Shown here: piece by piece, positions 38,111 to 47,126 of the stretch
Position numbering within the stretch: the first letter of the stretch is position 1
Layout of the letters: every line of letters begins with the position of its first letter
NCBI RefSeq assembly: GCF_001192835.1
Contig: NZ_DF968182.1
Coordinates: forward strand, 781,748 to 845,747
Origin: Lentimicrobium saccharophilum
Lineage (GTDB): Bacteria; Bacteroidota; Bacteroidia; Bacteroidales; Lentimicrobiaceae
Length of the DNA: 64,000 nucleotides
Direction of reading: 5' to 3'
Made by a program: the position numbers and the translations under genes
The notes under the pieces: model-generated
Seen by the model: the letters and a program-made list of their open reading frames with translations, nothing else
Told to the model about the DNA's origin: nothing
Database searches by the model: none

Positions 38111-39562
38111 ATGAAACCATTACTCGAAAAAGCCTTTGATCCTGAAGATTTTCGCCGTGAAGGCCATAAGCTCGTTGATCTGCTCACCTCTTATCTCGAA
38201 AGCTGCCGGCAAAAAGCTCAGATGCCGGTATTACCACCTTCTGATCCGGAAACGATGGCAGGATTCTGGAAGAATGACCTGCTGAATCCCGGGTTTGAAC
38301 TTCAGTCCTTTTACTCAACCCTCATTGCGCAATCCAATCATATTCACCATCCCCGTTACATGGGGCATCAGGTGGTGCCTCCGGCGCCGCTTTCAGCATT
38401 GACTGAGCTGCTGGAAGCCTTGCTGAATAACGGAATGGCGATTTACGAGATGGGTCCGGCTGCCACGGCCATCGAGCGGGTTGTACTGCAATGGCTGGCA
38501 CAGCGCCTGGGAATGCCTGACGCCGCTGATGGGGTGCTAACCTCCGGAGGTTCGGCTGGAAACCTTACAGCCCTGCTCGCTGCCCGTCAGGCTGTGTGCG
38601 GGCATAACATCTGGGAAGAAGGTAATCAAGATCATGCACCGCTGGCAATTATGGTATCTGACGAAGCCCATTACAGTATGGCACGGGCTGCCCGCATCAT
38701 GGGTTGGGGTGAAAAGGGTGTAGTGAAGGTGCCGGTAAATGACAGAATGCAGCTTGATGCCGGCAAACTGAAAGAAGCATTACATGATGCCAAAGCCCGC
38801 GGACTCCAGGTGATTGCATTGGTTGGAAACGCTTGTTCAACATCAACGGGTTCATACGATCCTCTCAATGAGATGGCTGATTTTGCGCAGGAAAACAATC
38901 TCTGGTTTCATGTGGATGGCGCGCATGGCGGGGCTGCAGCCCTTACAAATAAATACAGCCATCTCACCAAAGGAATTGAAAAGGCAGATTCGGTGGTGAT
39001 CGATTTCCATAAAATGATGCTGGCGCCGGCCCTGACTACTGCAGTGCTTTTTAAAAACGGAGCGCATTCCTACGAAACATTTGCACAGAAGGCCGCTTAC
39101 CTCCTGGCTTCAGGGGCTCAGAAGCCCTGGTACGACAGTGCCGGGCGTACCCTGGAATGCACAAAAAAGATGCTGGGAGTTAAAGTTTATGCAATGATCA
39201 AACTATACGGAGATCAACTCTTCAGCGATTATGTTGAAAGCGCTTATGATCTCGGGCAGGAGTTTTTTAACCTGCTCAGCCTGCAAAGCGATTTTGAACC
39301 TGCCCTTAAACCCGACGGGAATATTGTGTGCTTCAGGTTTAAGCCTGAGGGTTTTAACGGCAACCTCTGTGTGCTGAATGCCGAAATCAGAAAGAAAATT
39401 CTGAATGATGCAGGATTTTATGTTGTGCAGACACAAATACTGGGGCAGGTTTATCTCAGGGTAACCCTGATGAACCCTTTCACTGAAATCAATGATCTGA
39501 ATGATTTATTGCTGTTAATCAGAGAATTGGGTAACGGGATTTTAGAAACTGCTAATGCTTGA
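38111..39562 (+). CDS. PLP-dependent group II decarboxylase family protein
   Basis: ATG 38111 gives 483 residues. It has the group II fold: an N-terminal swap region, GGSAGNLTALLAARQ (phosphate binding), WFHVDGAHGGAAAL (Asp of the pyridine) and VIDFHKMMLAP, where the Lys forms the Schiff base. The family decarboxylates amino acids (glutamate, tyrosine, DOPA, aspartate, histidine) and includes some aldehyde synthases. The substrate cannot be assigned from sequence by eye. A second family member begins at its stop codon, so they probably arose by duplication. Confidence 0.82.
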   Translation: MKPLLEKAFDPEDFRREGHKLVDLLTSYLESCRQKAQMPVLPPSDPETMAGFWKNDLLNPGFELQSFYSTLIAQSNHIHHPRYMGHQVVPPAPLSALTELLEALLNNGMAIYEMGPAATAIERVVLQWLAQRLGMPDAADGVLTSGGSAGNLTALLAARQAVCGHNIWEEGNQDHAPLAIMVSDEAHYSMARAARIMGWGEKGVVKVPVNDRMQLDAGKLKEALHDAKARGLQVIALVGNACSTSTGSYDPLNEMADFAQENNLWFHVDGAHGGAAALTNKYSHLTKGIEKADSVVIDFHKMMLAPALTTAVLFKNGAHSYETFAQKAAYLLASGAQKPWYDSAGRTLECTKKMLGVKVYAMIKLYGDQLFSDYVESAYDLGQEFFNLLSLQSDFEPALKPDGNIVCFRFKPEGFNGNLCVLNAEIRKKILNDAGFYVVQTQILGQVYLRVTLMNPFTEINDLNDLLLLIRELGNGILETANA

Positions 39563-39566
39563 AGTT

Positions 39567-40997
39567 ATGGACAGCAAAGAATTCCGGAAACAGGCGCATG
39601 TCCTTGCCGACAGAATGGCTGATTATTTTGAAGAGATTTCGGATTATCCCGTCAAATCTCAGGTGAAACCGGGCGAAATACTTTCAGCTTTGCCTTTATC
39701 AGCGCCGGTAAATGGGGAATCTTTCGAAACGATTATGTCTGATTTCGAAAGAATTATCATGCCGGGAATTACTCACTGGCAAAGCCCGTCTTTCTTTGCT
39801 TTCTTCCCGGCAAATTCAAGTTATCCATCGGTATTGGCCGAAATGCTCACTGCCGCTTTGGGCCAGCAGGGAATGATTTGGGAGACATCGCCTGCAGCTA
39901 CCGAACTTGAACAGCGTGTTATGGAGTGGCTGCGCGAACTTTGCGGTCTCCCGGCTTCCTGGACAGGTGTAATCCAGGATACGGCTTCGGCATCAACGCT
40001 CACGGCGCTGCTGAGCGCGCGCGAAAAAACTACCGGATTCAGAACAAACCTTGAAGGCTTCACTGGCATGGGAAAGCTCAGGGTGTATTGTTCTTCCGAA
40101 ACACATTCATCCATTGAAAAAGCCGTAAAGATTGCCGGTTTCGGAAAAAACAATCTGGTAAAGGTAGCGGTGGATGAAAATTTTGCCTTGATTTCCGCTC
40201 AGCTTGAGATGGCTATCAAAGAAGATCTGAAGAAAGGATATACGCCGTGTGCTGCGGTTGCCAGCATCGGCACCACAGGTTCTACGGCTGTGGATCCGGT
40301 AGATGAAATCGGTAAAATTTGTGAACGCTACAAAATCTGGCTGCATGTGGATGCCGCCTTTGGCGGAACCGCTTTCCTGCTCCCTGAAATGAGGCATTTT
40401 GCTGCAGGACTGGAATATGCCGACAGCTACGTTTTTAATCCGCACAAATGGATGTTTACCAACTTTGATGCTTCGGCCTATTTTGTGCGTGATCCTGAAT
40501 TGCTGATCCGGACTTTTGAAATACTGCCCGAATATCTCAAAACCCGTACACGCGGACTGGTAAACGACTACCGCGATTGGGGCGTTGCCCTTGGAAGAAG
40601 GTTCAGGGCACTCAAACTCTGGTTCGTTATCCGGAGCTTTGGTGCAGAAGGACTCAGGGAAAAGATCAGACTTCATAACTCCCTGGCCGGCTGGCTGAAA
40701 GACAGAGTCAGCGAACATCCCGATTTTGAACTTATGGCCCCTGTAGACTTCAGCCTGGTTTGTTTCAGGTATAAACCCAAAGTGCTATCCGCCGGAGAAG
40801 ATCTTGATCGTATAAATGCTTCCCTGCTATCAGAACTTAACGGGAGCGGAAAACTTTACCTCTCCCACACCCGGCTCAATGGCAGATTTGTCTTAAGGAT
40901 GGTCACTGCCCAGACAACCATCACCAGAGACCATGTGCTGCGGGCCTGGGACCTGATACAACAAACAGCGTTGAAGTTGTCCTTAAAAATTGAGTGA
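39567..40997 (+). CDS. PLP-dependent aromatic-L-amino-acid-type decarboxylase
   Basis: Using ATG 39567 (MDSKEFRKQAHVLADRMADY, the usual start of the family) the protein has 476 residues; an ATG 4 codons upstream overlaps the previous gene by 8 bp. Motifs: THWQSPSFFAFFPANSS, QDTASASTLTALLSARE (substrate and phosphate site), LHVDAAFGGTAFL and the PLP-lysine FNPHKWMF. The HKW version is typical of aromatic amino acid and tyrosine decarboxylases. It is more canonical than its neighbour. Confidence 0.88.
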   Translation: MDSKEFRKQAHVLADRMADYFEEISDYPVKSQVKPGEILSALPLSAPVNGESFETIMSDFERIIMPGITHWQSPSFFAFFPANSSYPSVLAEMLTAALGQQGMIWETSPAATELEQRVMEWLRELCGLPASWTGVIQDTASASTLTALLSAREKTTGFRTNLEGFTGMGKLRVYCSSETHSSIEKAVKIAGFGKNNLVKVAVDENFALISAQLEMAIKEDLKKGYTPCAAVASIGTTGSTAVDPVDEIGKICERYKIWLHVDAAFGGTAFLLPEMRHFAAGLEYADSYVFNPHKWMFTNFDASAYFVRDPELLIRTFEILPEYLKTRTRGLVNDYRDWGVALGRRFRALKLWFVIRSFGAEGLREKIRLHNSLAGWLKDRVSEHPDFELMAPVDFSLVCFRYKPKVLSAGEDLDRINASLLSELNGSGKLYLSHTRLNGRFVLRMVTAQTTITRDHVLRAWDLIQQTALKLSLKIE

Positions 40998-41126
40998 TCT
41001 GAGCTATTCTTCATATTGGTGCTGATATTTCTCATTCTTTAACCGGTATTCTTTCACCATACCGGATGGTATGCCAATATCTGCAACCAGCGTGTTTGTT
41101 ACTCCCGGCCGGTTGTTCACAATTTC

Positions 41127-41156
41127 TTGCCACACCAGATTCCTTTATTACCTTTG
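41127..41156 (+). promoter_or_regulatory. Promoter of urocanate hydratase gene
   Basis: TTG at 41127-41129 and TACCTTTG at 41149-41156 are 19 nt apart, an excellent Bacteroidota promoter, 32 nt upstream of the start codon. Confidence 0.7.
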
Positions 41157-41188
41157 CGGCATTAAAAGCTACCAAATAAATTATTATC

Positions 41189-43195
41189 ATGCAACTTGCT
41201 GATTTCCGGAAATCTGTAATGGAAGGAATTCCTTCGGAACTTCCTTTACCTCAACCTTTCGACGACGCCGTGAGCCATGCTCCTGTGCGCAAGGATATAC
41301 TTACAGCCAATGAGAAAAAACTGGCACTGCGCAATGCACTCCGTTATTTCGATCCTGTGCATCACCCGGTGCTGGCTCCCGAGTTTGCCGATGAACTGAA
41401 GAAGTACGGCCGGATTTATATGTACCGGTTCAGGCCGTCATACCCCATGTACGCGCGGCCCATTGAAGAATATCCGGCGAAATCAAAACAGGCGGCAGGC
41501 ATTATGCTGATGATACAGAATAACCTGGATCCAGCCGTTGCCCAGCATCCGCATGAACTCATCACCTATGGAGGCAACGGGGCTGTGTTTCAAAACTGGG
41601 CGCAGTACCTGCTTACCATGAAGTACCTTTCAGAAATGACGGATGAGCAGACACTGGTAATGTATTCGGGCCACCCCATGGGGCTTTACCCGTCGCACAA
41701 GGATGCCCCAAGGGTGGTGGTTACTAATGGAATGGTTATCCCCAACTACTCCAAACCCGACGACTGGGAGCGTTTCAACGCGCTGGGCGTTTCGCAGTAC
41801 GGGCAGATGACGGCCGGCAGCTACATGTACATTGGCCCCCAGGGCATCGTACACGGAACTACCATTACCGTGCTCAACGCAGGGCGTAAAATCGCCGGTG
41901 CGGGTCATGGGCTGGGAGGAACGCTCTTTGTAACTTCGGGACTTGGCGGGATGAGCGGCGCTCAACCCAAAGCAGGGAACATTGCCGGTGTGGTGACCAT
42001 CTGCGCCGAGATAAATCCCCATGCCGCGCACAAACGGCATAGCCAGGGCTGGGTGGATGAGATTTCCGACGATGCGGATACCGCCATTGACCTGGCAATG
42101 AAATACCGGAAGGAGAAAAAAGCCCGTTCCATAGCCTACCTGGGCAATATCGTAGACCTCTGGGAACGGCTTGCAGAACGCAATATCCCTGTTGATCTGG
42201 GCTCCGATCAGACCTCGCTGCATAACCCCTGGGCCGGAGGTTATTACCCCGTGGGACTTTCCTATGAAGACTCCAACGAAATGATGGCGCATCAGCTGGA
42301 GGAGTTCAAAAAGCGGGTGCAGGAAACCCTCAGGCGTCACGTTGCTGCAGTTAACAAGCTCTGCAGCCGCGGAATGTACTTCTTCGACTACGGCAATGCC
42401 TTCCTGCTTGAGTCGGGCAGGGCGGGTGCCGATATCTTCAAAGCCGATGGCAGTTTTAAATATCCTTCCTACGTACAGGATATTATGGGGCCCATGTGCT
42501 TCGACTATGGGTTCGGGCCCTTCCGCTGGGTGTGTACATCGGGCAGCGCAGCCGATCTGGATACCACCGACCGCATTGCCATGGAGGTACTGGAAGAAAT
42601 TGCCGCCACTGCTCCTGCTGAAATCAGTCAGCAGATGAAAGACAATATACAATGGATCCGGGGAGCCAAGGAAAACCGTCTGGTAGTCGGCTCGCAGGCA
42701 AGAATCCTTTATGCCGACTGCGAAGGACGGACTAAAATAGCCGCTGAATTCAACAAAGCCATTGCCGACGGGCGGATCTCCGCACCGGTAGTGCTGGGCC
42801 GCGACCATCACGATGTATCGGGTACCGACTCACCCTTCAGGGAGACCTCCAACATTTATGACGGCAGCAGCTTCACCGCCGATATGGCCATCCATAATGT
42901 GATCGGCGATTCCTTCAGGGGTGCAACCTGGGTTTCCATTCATAACGGTGGCGGTGTAGGCTGGGGTGAAGTCATCAACGGAGGTTTCGGTATGCTCCTC
43001 GATGGCAGCGCCGACAGCGACCGCCGTCTGCGCGCAATGCTTTACTGGGACGTGAACAACGGCATCAGCCGCCGCTCCTGGGCAAGAAACGAAGGCGCCG
43101 TTTTCGCCATTAAGCGGGCCATGGAGGCGGAACCCCTGTTGAAAGTGACCCTGCCCAATATGGCGGATGACAAAATTATTGATGCACTCTTTTAG
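41189..43195 (+). CDS. hutU: Urocanate hydratase
   Basis: A 668-residue protein of the longer Bacteroidota urocanase type. It turns urocanate into 4-imidazolone-5-propionate using a tightly bound NAD. Recognisable blocks are ITYGGNGAVFQNWAQYLLTM, VMYSGHPMGLYPSHKDAP, TAGSYMYIGPQGIVHGTT, GLGGMSGAQPKAGNIAG (NAD-binding region) and the C-terminal WVSIHNGGGVGWGEVINGG. It has its own promoter and terminator, and no other histidine-utilisation gene is next to it. An unbroken opposite-strand frame over this gene is a codon-bias shadow. Confidence 0.96.
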   Translation: MQLADFRKSVMEGIPSELPLPQPFDDAVSHAPVRKDILTANEKKLALRNALRYFDPVHHPVLAPEFADELKKYGRIYMYRFRPSYPMYARPIEEYPAKSKQAAGIMLMIQNNLDPAVAQHPHELITYGGNGAVFQNWAQYLLTMKYLSEMTDEQTLVMYSGHPMGLYPSHKDAPRVVVTNGMVIPNYSKPDDWERFNALGVSQYGQMTAGSYMYIGPQGIVHGTTITVLNAGRKIAGAGHGLGGTLFVTSGLGGMSGAQPKAGNIAGVVTICAEINPHAAHKRHSQGWVDEISDDADTAIDLAMKYRKEKKARSIAYLGNIVDLWERLAERNIPVDLGSDQTSLHNPWAGGYYPVGLSYEDSNEMMAHQLEEFKKRVQETLRRHVAAVNKLCSRGMYFFDYGNAFLLESGRAGADIFKADGSFKYPSYVQDIMGPMCFDYGFGPFRWVCTSGSAADLDTTDRIAMEVLEEIAATAPAEISQQMKDNIQWIRGAKENRLVVGSQARILYADCEGRTKIAAEFNKAIADGRISAPVVLGRDHHDVSGTDSPFRETSNIYDGSSFTADMAIHNVIGDSFRGATWVSIHNGGGVGWGEVINGGFGMLLDGSADSDRRLRAMLYWDVNNGISRRSWARNEGAVFAIKRAMEAEPLLKVTLPNMADDKIIDALF

Positions 43196-43214
43196 TTTTT
43201 TTTGAATTGTATTT

Positions 43215-43255
43215 CTGCCCGGTTGAATCATGCGAAGCAACCGGGCAGTTTTGTT
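43215..43255 (+). terminator. Rho-independent terminator of hutU
   Basis: CTGCCCGGTT (43215-43224) pairs perfectly with AACCGGGCAG (43239-43248) and is followed by TTTTGTT. Confidence 0.88.
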
Positions 43256-43322
43256 ATTTCCGAATCAGGAGGCCCTTCGTCTGTTATCAATAGATTATAA
43301 AGTCATTCCGAAGTACACATAA

Positions 43323-43352
43323 AAAAACCTGCGTTGAAGGCCGCAGGTTTTT
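43323..43352 (-). terminator. Bidirectional terminator downstream of the Omp28-like gene
   Basis: CCTGCG (43328-43333) pairs with CGCAGG (43342-43347), flanked by A-tract and T-tract, so it can work in both directions. It lies about 22 bp past the minus-strand gene. Confidence 0.75.
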
Positions 43353-43374
43353 ATATTTTTTCAGAACCGGGTTC

Positions 43375-45048
43375 TTATCTGCTGACGCTCAGCTTGCGAC
43401 TGCTGATCCCGTTTCCGTTATCCAGTTGTATCATGTAGATACCGGCCGGCCAGTTTGAAGTATTGATATCAATCTTCTGTATCAGATCGGCTGGTGCATT
43501 CATTTCATTGATATACACCCGTTGTCCGAGCTGGTTGATGATACTGATCTTTACGGTCTGGTTTCTTTCAGGAGTAAATCCGATGAATACCTGTTCTCCG
43601 GCGGGGTTGGGATAAACCTCAAATTCGGTCAGAACCGGCAGGTGGCTGACACCCACACTCACCACATTAAACTGGGCGGTAAGCATTGAACCGAAATCAG
43701 TGCCCTGGGCGATGGTTTGCGAACCGGATGAGAGCCTGACAAAGCCTGCGCCATTGGTACAGCAGATTCCGTTACCGCCGGCATCGTAAACGAAGAAATC
43801 ATAGCAACCGTCAGCCTCAAGCTGCACATCGGTATTGATGACCGTTCCTGACTCGGTATAAGGCCCTCCGCTGGCAACCACCTCTCCGGCCATATTTTTG
43901 ATTTCCCAGGTGGTTTCATGAGGATTGTTATCGGTTCTTACCTTCACGAGCAGGTCGCGGGTTGTCTGAAGGGCTGTTGCAAAATCATGTACAAGGGTAT
44001 CGTTGCGGGTGTATCCGTCGCTTCCTCCATTAACACTGGCTGCCCATACTTTCAACTGATTGTTTTCCTGAAGCTGGTAGTTCAGCGCGGGAAGTTCAAT
44101 TTCAACCGACTGCAGCGGATCCAGATTACCTGTCCAGTTGTAAACAAAAGTCTCCTCATCATTCACCTGGTAATTAAGTTCTACGGCAGTTACAGCATTG
44201 TTGCCGTTATTGCGGAATCTTAACAGAGGATTGAGGGTTTCATTGCAATAGCGGTCTGTCATATTGGGCAGCGAAAGCACTTCCACATCATTGGCATACA
44301 AACCGACATAATTGCCCGGGGTAAGGTTGCACGACTGATAAATTTCTTTTGACAGCGTATTCTGCACATATCCGACAAGGCTCAGCTCATTGATATTGTA
44401 TACGTTTGCTAAAACCCAGTATGACTCAATAATCAGGTAGTCGCCGGCAGCCATCGGGGTAGGAAGGGATTGCCCGGATTTGGAAGGAAGCAGTTTCTTC
44501 ATCACATTATAGAAGTCCTTTTCGCCGTTGCTTCCCGGAGCTGAGTTAAAATGAATATGTTTTTCAATCACGGCTGCCGTTGCAGCAATTTGTCCGGTAA
44601 TTTCCGCTGTAGCCTCTACCACCAGGGTAACAAACAAGGTGTCCTGACCGGACGAAAGCCGCTGAAAAGCCATAAGATTGCAGGGTGAAGGTACCGCATA
44701 CCGCTGGTTTACGGAGTTGATATTCCATCCGTTAGGATGGCCATTGTAAAAATTGCCATCGAGTACTGAGTTCGGGACGCTGCTCACATTGTAATAAGAG
44801 GTTCTGCCTGCATTATCAACGGTATTGTGGTTATACATGGGGTCGAATCCCGGCCAGCTGGTATGGTAATTAATGGAGGTAATCTTATCCGGGTTGTTCA
44901 CCAGCAAAGTATGGATGGAGGGGTTGTAGGTGGCACAGGGCCCGCAGCTTGCCTGTGTAAAGTGCTCAAGCAGCACCAGCCGCTGAGATTGTGCATAAAG
45001 ACCGGAGGAAAGCAACAGCACGGCTGCAATCAGGGTTAATCTTTTCAT
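43375..45048 (-). CDS. Omp28-like secreted protein with thioredoxin-like CGPC motif and T9SS sorting domain
   Basis: ATG 45048 gives 557 residues with a signal peptide (MKRLTLIAAVLLLSSGLYAQ); an upstream ATG at 45075 would bury it. Residues about 20-250 resemble the Omp28 family, with VLLEHFTQASCGPCATYNPS, a thioredoxin-type CxxC in a fold that is otherwise not a standard thioredoxin. The end (about 475-557) is a type A T9SS C-terminal domain (EFEVYPNPAGEQVFIGF, GIYMIQLDNGNGISSRKLSV). The protein is probably secreted across the outer membrane and anchored to the cell surface. Confidence 0.88.
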   Translation of the reverse strand: MKRLTLIAAVLLLSSGLYAQSQRLVLLEHFTQASCGPCATYNPSIHTLLVNNPDKITSINYHTSWPGFDPMYNHNTVDNAGRTSYYNVSSVPNSVLDGNFYNGHPNGWNINSVNQRYAVPSPCNLMAFQRLSSGQDTLFVTLVVEATAEITGQIAATAAVIEKHIHFNSAPGSNGEKDFYNVMKKLLPSKSGQSLPTPMAAGDYLIIESYWVLANVYNINELSLVGYVQNTLSKEIYQSCNLTPGNYVGLYANDVEVLSLPNMTDRYCNETLNPLLRFRNNGNNAVTAVELNYQVNDEETFVYNWTGNLDPLQSVEIELPALNYQLQENNQLKVWAASVNGGSDGYTRNDTLVHDFATALQTTRDLLVKVRTDNNPHETTWEIKNMAGEVVASGGPYTESGTVINTDVQLEADGCYDFFVYDAGGNGICCTNGAGFVRLSSGSQTIAQGTDFGSMLTAQFNVVSVGVSHLPVLTEFEVYPNPAGEQVFIGFTPERNQTVKISIINQLGQRVYINEMNAPADLIQKIDINTSNWPAGIYMIQLDNGNGISSRKLSVSR

Positions 45049-45141
45049 AAGCTGTGTTTGTTTGTCGTTATGCAAATATCTGCATTTTTAAATAGCAAAA
45101 CCGGAGGTTGAAAAGTTTTTAATATTTTTTTTGAAGATTGA

Positions 45142-45173
45142 TTGCAATTATGAAGCTGAAAGTATTAGTTTTG
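45142..45173 (+). promoter_or_regulatory. Promoter of the small T9SS cargo gene
   Basis: TTG at 45142-45144 and TAGTTTTG at 45166-45173 are 21 nt apart and match the Bacteroidota consensus. Transcription would start about 95 nt upstream of ATG 45275, which argues against the longer reading frame from 45131. Confidence 0.6.
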
Positions 45174-45274
45174 CAATGCTAATTGGGGGTTCTTTGTTAG
45201 CGTTATTTTTTTTGAATCAGCCAATGTTTTGCATGGTTTTTGCATTAAATTTCTTGTTTCTCAAAAACAATCCT

Positions 45275-46009
45275 ATGAAAAAAATATTACTCTCACTGAT
45301 TATCGGCACTTTTATTCTGTCGGTTGGTAATGCCCAGTCATTAGTCATTAAGGATAAAACCGGAGTGGATGTATCCGGGCAGACCATTGATCATTACTGT
45401 ACTCCGGGTGTTGGATTTGTTTCTCTTGGCCTGGATGTTTACAATGTTTCTGAAACTGCGAAAAATGTCAAAGTGAGGAAAAATGATATGGCCCTGGTAG
45501 AAGGTTCTTTCTCCAACATCTGCTGGTTGTCCTGCTATCCTGATTTTATATTGGAAACACCGGATCCTTTGCTTATCGAGCCTGGCTCTTTTGTAACCAA
45601 CTTTACTGGTGACCTTACCTATGGCAGTATTCAGGGGACTTCAACCGTGAAATTTACCTTCTTCGATATGGATAACGATTCAGATTCGAGTTTTGTAGTT
45701 ATTAACTTCATCATCGGTACTTTGGGGATTAATAATAACGTCTCGCTCAAAGCTGCAACCGTTTCAAATGCTTATCCCAACCCGGCTGTGTCAGTGGCTG
45801 CCATTGAATACAAATTGCCCGCCGGAGTAAGAAATGCAAGCATTAAAGTCAATAACCTGCTTGGCAACATCATTCAGGAAATAGCACTCAGCAATGCAGA
45901 AGGCAAAGTAACCTTAGATGTTGCAAACCTCAGCAATGGCGTATATTTTTACTCACTGATCATAGATAATTCTGCCGTTTCCACACGAAAATTCATTGTG
46001 AAGCGTTAG
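45275..46009 (+). CDS. Small secreted protein with T9SS type A sorting domain
   Basis: ATG 45275 gives 244 residues with a signal peptide (MKKILLSLIIGTFILSVGNA). The centre (about 25-150) is a beta-rich domain of unknown function with two cysteine-containing strands (CWLSCYPDF). The C-terminus (about 165-244) is a T9SS sorting domain: VSNAYPNPAVSVAAIEYKL, VYFYSLIIDNSAVSTRKFIV. It is transcribed divergently from the Omp28-like gene. Function beyond surface display is unknown. Confidence 0.83.
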   Translation: MKKILLSLIIGTFILSVGNAQSLVIKDKTGVDVSGQTIDHYCTPGVGFVSLGLDVYNVSETAKNVKVRKNDMALVEGSFSNICWLSCYPDFILETPDPLLIEPGSFVTNFTGDLTYGSIQGTSTVKFTFFDMDNDSDSSFVVINFIIGTLGINNNVSLKAATVSNAYPNPAVSVAAIEYKLPAGVRNASIKVNNLLGNIIQEIALSNAEGKVTLDVANLSNGVYFYSLIIDNSAVSTRKFIVKR

Positions 46010-46061
46010 ATACTCAATACTTGGATTACTTGGATTACTTGTTTAGCTTAATGTGAAGAGA

Positions 46062-46090
46062 TTCCCCGGTGATGCCGGGGATTTTCTTTT
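46062..46090 (+). terminator. Rho-independent terminator
   Basis: CCCCGG (46064-46069) pairs with CCGGGG (46075-46080), extended by flanking A/T pairs, then a T-rich run. It ends the T9SS cargo transcript. Confidence 0.8.
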
Positions 46091-46646
46091 TTGTACCGGG
46101 CCATTTCTTCCAGAGAAAGAATTTTCTTAACTCCGGATTTTAGTAAAGCCGGTAAAAGTTCAGTGCCTGATTCTCTTTGTCTGCCTGCATCCCCACTGAG
46201 GCCTTTCCCTTTATAAGTGGCCGGGATCCCTCACATTTTAAGTGAATACCAATAAATCCCCACTCTTCTTTAAAGTCTTATTATTCCGGCAATTATCCCA
46301 TATATGTACAGGTAATCCTGTCATTGACCTGTCTGCTTGTGTCATTGGCCTGAATTACTGTTATCTTCAGACTATAAAATTTATAAACAAAACCTTAAAT
46401 TTTTTCAATACAATTCCTTTAAAGGGAAAGAAAGGAAGCATTTTTCCTTAAATTTGAAGCAGGCATTTTTCTTTAAGGATGGCGATATGGTTTGACTTTC
46501 CTGAATAATGATTTTGCCTTTGGTGGTTCCATTACAGTGACGGAAGAATCCGGAAGGATCAGGTAAAATCCCGGATATCACTGACGGTTCCGGCCTGGTG
46601 GACGATCCGGGATTAGAATTAGTAAAGTATAAGTTATTCATTCTGC
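46091..46646. other. Gene-free region before the DoxX-Gfo/Idh operon
   Basis: About 550 bp with no credible gene. Short frames here (for example 46242-46451) lack recognisable features. No consensus promoter for the downstream operon was found on the coding strand. Confidence 0.4.
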
Positions 46647-47126
46647 ATGAAATACTCCAAAACCGGTCTGGTTGCACTTGTCGTACTCCGGCTTGCCACA
46701 GGATGGCACTTTTTTTATGAAGGGATGGTAAAAGTTCTGAATCCCGACTGGACTTCAAAGGCCTACCTGCTCGACTCCGGCGGGTTCCTGAAAAGCATGT
46801 TTGAATGGATGGCGTTGAATGACAGCGTATTGCCCGTAGTTGATTTTCTGAATGCCTGGGGCCTTACCCTGATCGGGCTTTCCCTGCTACTGGGTATTTT
46901 CTGCCGGGCCGGAGCTTTAGCCGGGATGCTGTTGCTGCTTTTCTATTACTTGTCGCATCCGGCATTCCCGGGCATCGAATACCTGTTCCCGACCGACGGT
47001 AGCTATTTTATCATCAATAAAACACTTGTAGAACTCTTTGCCCTGTTTGTGATTTTTGCCTTTCCCACTGCGCATATTATCGGAGTGGAAAGGTTTTGGG
47101 CTGCGAAAAACAGAAGACCTGAATGA
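46647..47126 (+). CDS. DoxX-family integral membrane protein
   Basis: A 159-residue protein with four predicted membrane helices. The DoxX pattern includes LRLATGWHFFYEGMVKVLNP near the start, a central AGALAGMLLLLFYYLSHP helix and a C-terminal LFALFVIFAFPTAHIIG. In Bacteroidota such proteins are often found with exported Gfo/Idh/MocA oxidoreductases, as here, and may pass electrons to the membrane; that role is inference. It overlaps the next gene by 4 bp. Confidence 0.82.
   Translation: MKYSKTGLVALVVLRLATGWHFFYEGMVKVLNPDWTSKAYLLDSGGFLKSMFEWMALNDSVLPVVDFLNAWGLTLIGLSLLLGIFCRAGALAGMLLLLFYYLSHPAFPGIEYLFPTDGSYFIINKTLVELFALFVIFAFPTAHIIGVERFWAAKNRRPE

Noticed and set aside
41630-42811. A 393-codon open frame on the minus strand across hutU
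   Set aside because: It lies entirely inside the confidently recognised urocanase gene and its translation shows no family features; it is a shadow caused by codon bias.
45131-45274. N-terminal extension of the small T9SS protein
   Set aside because: The internal start at 45275 begins with a normal signal peptide, and the likely promoter at 45142-45173 lies inside the extension.
46242-46451. Possible 69-codon gene in the gap before the DoxX gene
   Set aside because: No recognisable features, no ribosome-binding sequence or promoter, and low-complexity composition.
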